From NCBI GenBank assembly GCA_026770585.1, contig MU647385.1:88167-100064 (forward strand): 11,898 nucleotides of DNA, given 5' to 3'. Shown piece by piece: positions 7,801-10,800 of this stretch (position 1 is its first letter; each line of letters begins with the position of its first letter). A model generated the notes under the pieces. That model searched no databases, was not told where the DNA came from, and saw only the letters and a program-made list of their open reading frames with translations. The DNA is from Baffinella frigidus (lineage: Eukaryota; Cryptophyceae; Cryptomonadales; Baffinellaceae). The translations under genes were made by a program, and so were the position numbers.

Positions 7801-10800
7801 ACCCCCCCCTCTCCCAAAAAGCTTTTTCTCCCCAACGCCCCGTAAGTGGCCAGTAGGCTCACACACCCTACCGTAGGGCCCTAGGACCTACCTGGGACCT
7901 GGCGTGGGTCTTTTAAGACCCCTTGGCCACTTAATGGACAACGCTCGCTCGCAGATTCGTTGACCTAAACATCGTGGACACATGCGAAATTTCACAGGTG
8001 AATTTCATGGGGGGGGGATCAAAATTTACCTTTGAAATTTCGGGGGGGGCACTCTATCTACGAGCCCAAATTGAACTGGGACAGAGCTAGATCGTGGACA
8101 CACGCGCCTCCCTCTCTCCCTTAACGCAACCCTCCCTCCCTCTCAGCGCTCTCTCCTAACGCACCCCCCCCCCCCCTCGCTTTCTCTCCTTACACAACGC
8201 TCGCTCGCAGTTTGGTGAACCTAGGCGTATACACTCAAACGCTCTTTCTCCTGACCCAACCCTCGCTCTCTGACGCTTTTTCTCCTGACGCAACCCTCGC
8301 CCCCGCCCTCACTCTCCTTTCACAACACTCGCTCGCAGCTTGGTAACCCTCGACACAGTAGACACACGCTTATCCGGGGAAACCCATTTTTCTTTCGTTT
8401 GATGGCAATCAAAATTACTGAATAAAATCTTTAATATTACTAATAAAAACGAATTTTGTAGTAATTTTCGTTGCCATCAAACGAAAGAAAAATATGGTTC
8501 CCCGGATAAATGCGCCTCTCTCCCCACTCGAGGCTAGAAGAGGGAGTATTTTAATAGTGGGGTAGTTAAATTTAGTACCAGTCACGGGCAGGTTTGGTCA
8601 CGTAGCTGGGGGAATTCCCCCAGCTACGTGACCAAACGCCCCTATTCGTGTGAAATTTACTTCACATATCTTTTTTTTTCTTTACCTGTAAAAGTAACCC
8701 TGTTTTAAAATAGTCCCACTTGTAGCCTCGAGTGGGTCGCCGCATTCGCCGCCGCGCCCAACCAGTTCCATGCTATCTTATGCATGAGATTGATGACAAG
8801 AACCCCCACCCATAAGATGACACAAAACGGTGCTTTCCCGTCAGATCTCCGCCCGACCCGACCCTCAAAAAATCCAAGCCAGCCCGAATTGTGCAATAAC
8901 ACAACGCACGCTCGCAGGTTGGTGAACCTTGACATCGTGGACACGTGCGCCTCCCTCCTCAACGTAGCGGCCTCCGCCTCCGCACCGAACTACCACTACT
9001 GCAGGTAAGGCAAAACCGCAGGGACGCAGCGGGCTACCGAGAGATTTTTCCGTAACCTGTCTGTCCCTTAAGTGGCCAGTCGGCTCATACACCCTACCGT
9101 AGGGTCCTAGGACCTGCCTAGGACCTCTTGCCGGTCAGATTTGACCGGCTGGCCGCTTAAGGGATACTTGCAATCATCGATAGGACGCTACGGTAGGGCA
9201 TACAGCAAGCACATAGGGGGGTCCTCCGAAACGTCGCTGCATCCGCCTCCACGCCAAACTACCACTACTGCCGGCAAGCAAGCCTACACCCCAAACGATG
9301 CGGACCAGATTTAATTTCGGACCAAGACAGAATCTGTCCCGCTATCTTAGGCTCCCCACGCGGAAGGTAAGGGTGCATATGCTATTTTAGGCATCAAATG
9401 ATTCTATCTTACGCCTTGTCATCCGGACAGATTCTGGTATGGTCCAAGATGAGATTGCACACGTCGCCCCTGCCCAAACCGCGTTGAGGGTTTGGGGTTA
9501 GGGTTTGGGGTTTAGGGACATGCAGTAGTGACAAAAAGCGTGTAGAGTTTAGGGTCTGGGGTTGCGAGTTTAGTGTTTGGGGTTTAGAGGTTAGGAGGTT
9601 CCTGCAGCCTCCCTCCGAAACGTCACGGTACCCGCCTCCGCGCCGAACTACCACTACTGCAGGTTCCGAAACCTGAAACCCGAAACCATGACTACCACTA
9701 CTGCAGGTTCCGAAACCTGAAACCCGAAACCATGACCCCTACATGCGGGACGCGAAAACGCCAAACAAATGCCAAAATTCACCAAAACAGTCCCTAAACA
9801 CTAAAAATTCACCAAAACAGTCCCTAAACCCTAAAACCCTGAACCCTAAACCCTAAACTCTAAACCCCACACCCTAAACCCCAAACCCTAAACCCTAACC
9901 CCTAACCCCTAACCCCTAAACCCTAACCCCTAAACCAGGGACGAATTGTGCGATCCACTTAGCAGCCACCGAGGGCTTCACGGATACAGTCCATCTAAAC
10001 GATTTGTGCTAGAATCTTATCCATCGCCCTGGCATTCTAACTGCGTTTCCCCCGGATATCCGGGGGGGAAAGAACTCGGTCGCTGCTAACCACCAGCCCT
10101 CCCTTTTGGACCAAATCGTCGATTTTGGATTTTAGATTTACCCTCGACTTACCCTTGCAGGGACCCCGGATCTGGGGTCTCTGCAAGGGCAAATCTCAAG
10201 TCCAAAATCGATGATTTGGTCCAAAAAGGAGGATTGGTGGAAGTGGCTGAACCTGGCTTGGTGGAGTCGCACCGCATTAACCTACGCATAATGAATATAC
10301 GATTTTGGTGCATCTTAAGGGTGTAAATAAGACAGTCGTCTATTTAGACTTCATTTAGAGCCTTAAGATACACCAAAATCGGGTCGGAGATCCCCGAAAT
10401 CGTATTCGTTGTGGATACTCGTCCGGATGAAATGTGGGCCCGGTGGCGCACCTGATGGAGTCGCACCGCATTAACTTACCGTGTTAACTTACCCTGACAT
10501 CGAATCGTTCTCTGACTGGCTTGCCTCTGACTGGCGTATATCTGACTGGCTTGCCTCTGACTGGCGTGCCTCTGACTGGCTTGCCTCTGACTGGCTTGCC
10601 TCTGACTGGCTTGCGCAGGGGTGACGTGTGCAATCTGGACCTGGTGTCTCACCTGATGGAGTCGCACCGCATCGACACCGTCATGCACTTTGCCGCACAG
10701 GCACTGCCCCTGAACCCGAAACCCGAAACCCGAATCCCGAATCCCGAATCCCGACATGTGCGCACCCCTCACGCCTTAACGCTGGAGATCTCATCCGGAT

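Larger units (their letters stand above)
8321..8766 (+). pseudogene. Exon 3 copy E, nearly full length, split by two TIR elements
   Basis: Acceptor CACTCGCTCGCAG (8326-8338) is followed by CTTGGTAACCCTCGACACAG then TAGACACACGC. Element 1 fills 8370-8509. The exon resumes with TGCGCCTCTCTCC (8511-8523). Element 2 fills 8524-8735. The rest, GTCGCCGCATTCGCCGCCGC then GCCCAACCAG (8736-8765), corresponds to the VAASASAPN segment. The order matches exon 3 from acceptor to near its end. Confidence 0.72.
6168..8917 (+). other. Intron 2 (2,750 bp)
   Basis: Donor GTGAAT and acceptor CTCGCAG. In order it holds: a TIR element, a partial exon 2 copy, a CCGAAAC array, a pyrimidine-rich minisatellite, further TIR elements, and five partial exon 3 copies, each with its own CTCGCAG except the truncated one at 8091. 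8767-8917 holds nothing I recognise apart from the acceptor region. Confidence 0.8.
9005..10618 (+). other. Intron 3 (1,614 bp)
   Basis: Consensus donor GTAAGG and acceptor TTGCGCAG. The pentamer GCAGG is present at both boundaries. It holds donor-side halves of exon 3, acceptor-side fragments of exon 4 (one inverted), telomere-like repeats, four TIR elements and the terminal 15-bp minisatellite. Confidence 0.82.

Noticed and set aside
7302-8766. Mutually exclusive alternative exons as in tandem exon clusters
   Set aside because: The upstream exon 3 copies are truncated, split by elements and lack donors or open frames, so they cannot replace exon 3 as they stand. The downstream copies F and G are kept open as a question.
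9819-9936. True chromosome end
   Set aside because: The telomere-like block is degenerate, internal to an intron and followed by at least two further exons.
10511-10615. CRISPR array
   Set aside because: Units are contiguous 15-mers without unique spacers, in a eukaryotic intron.
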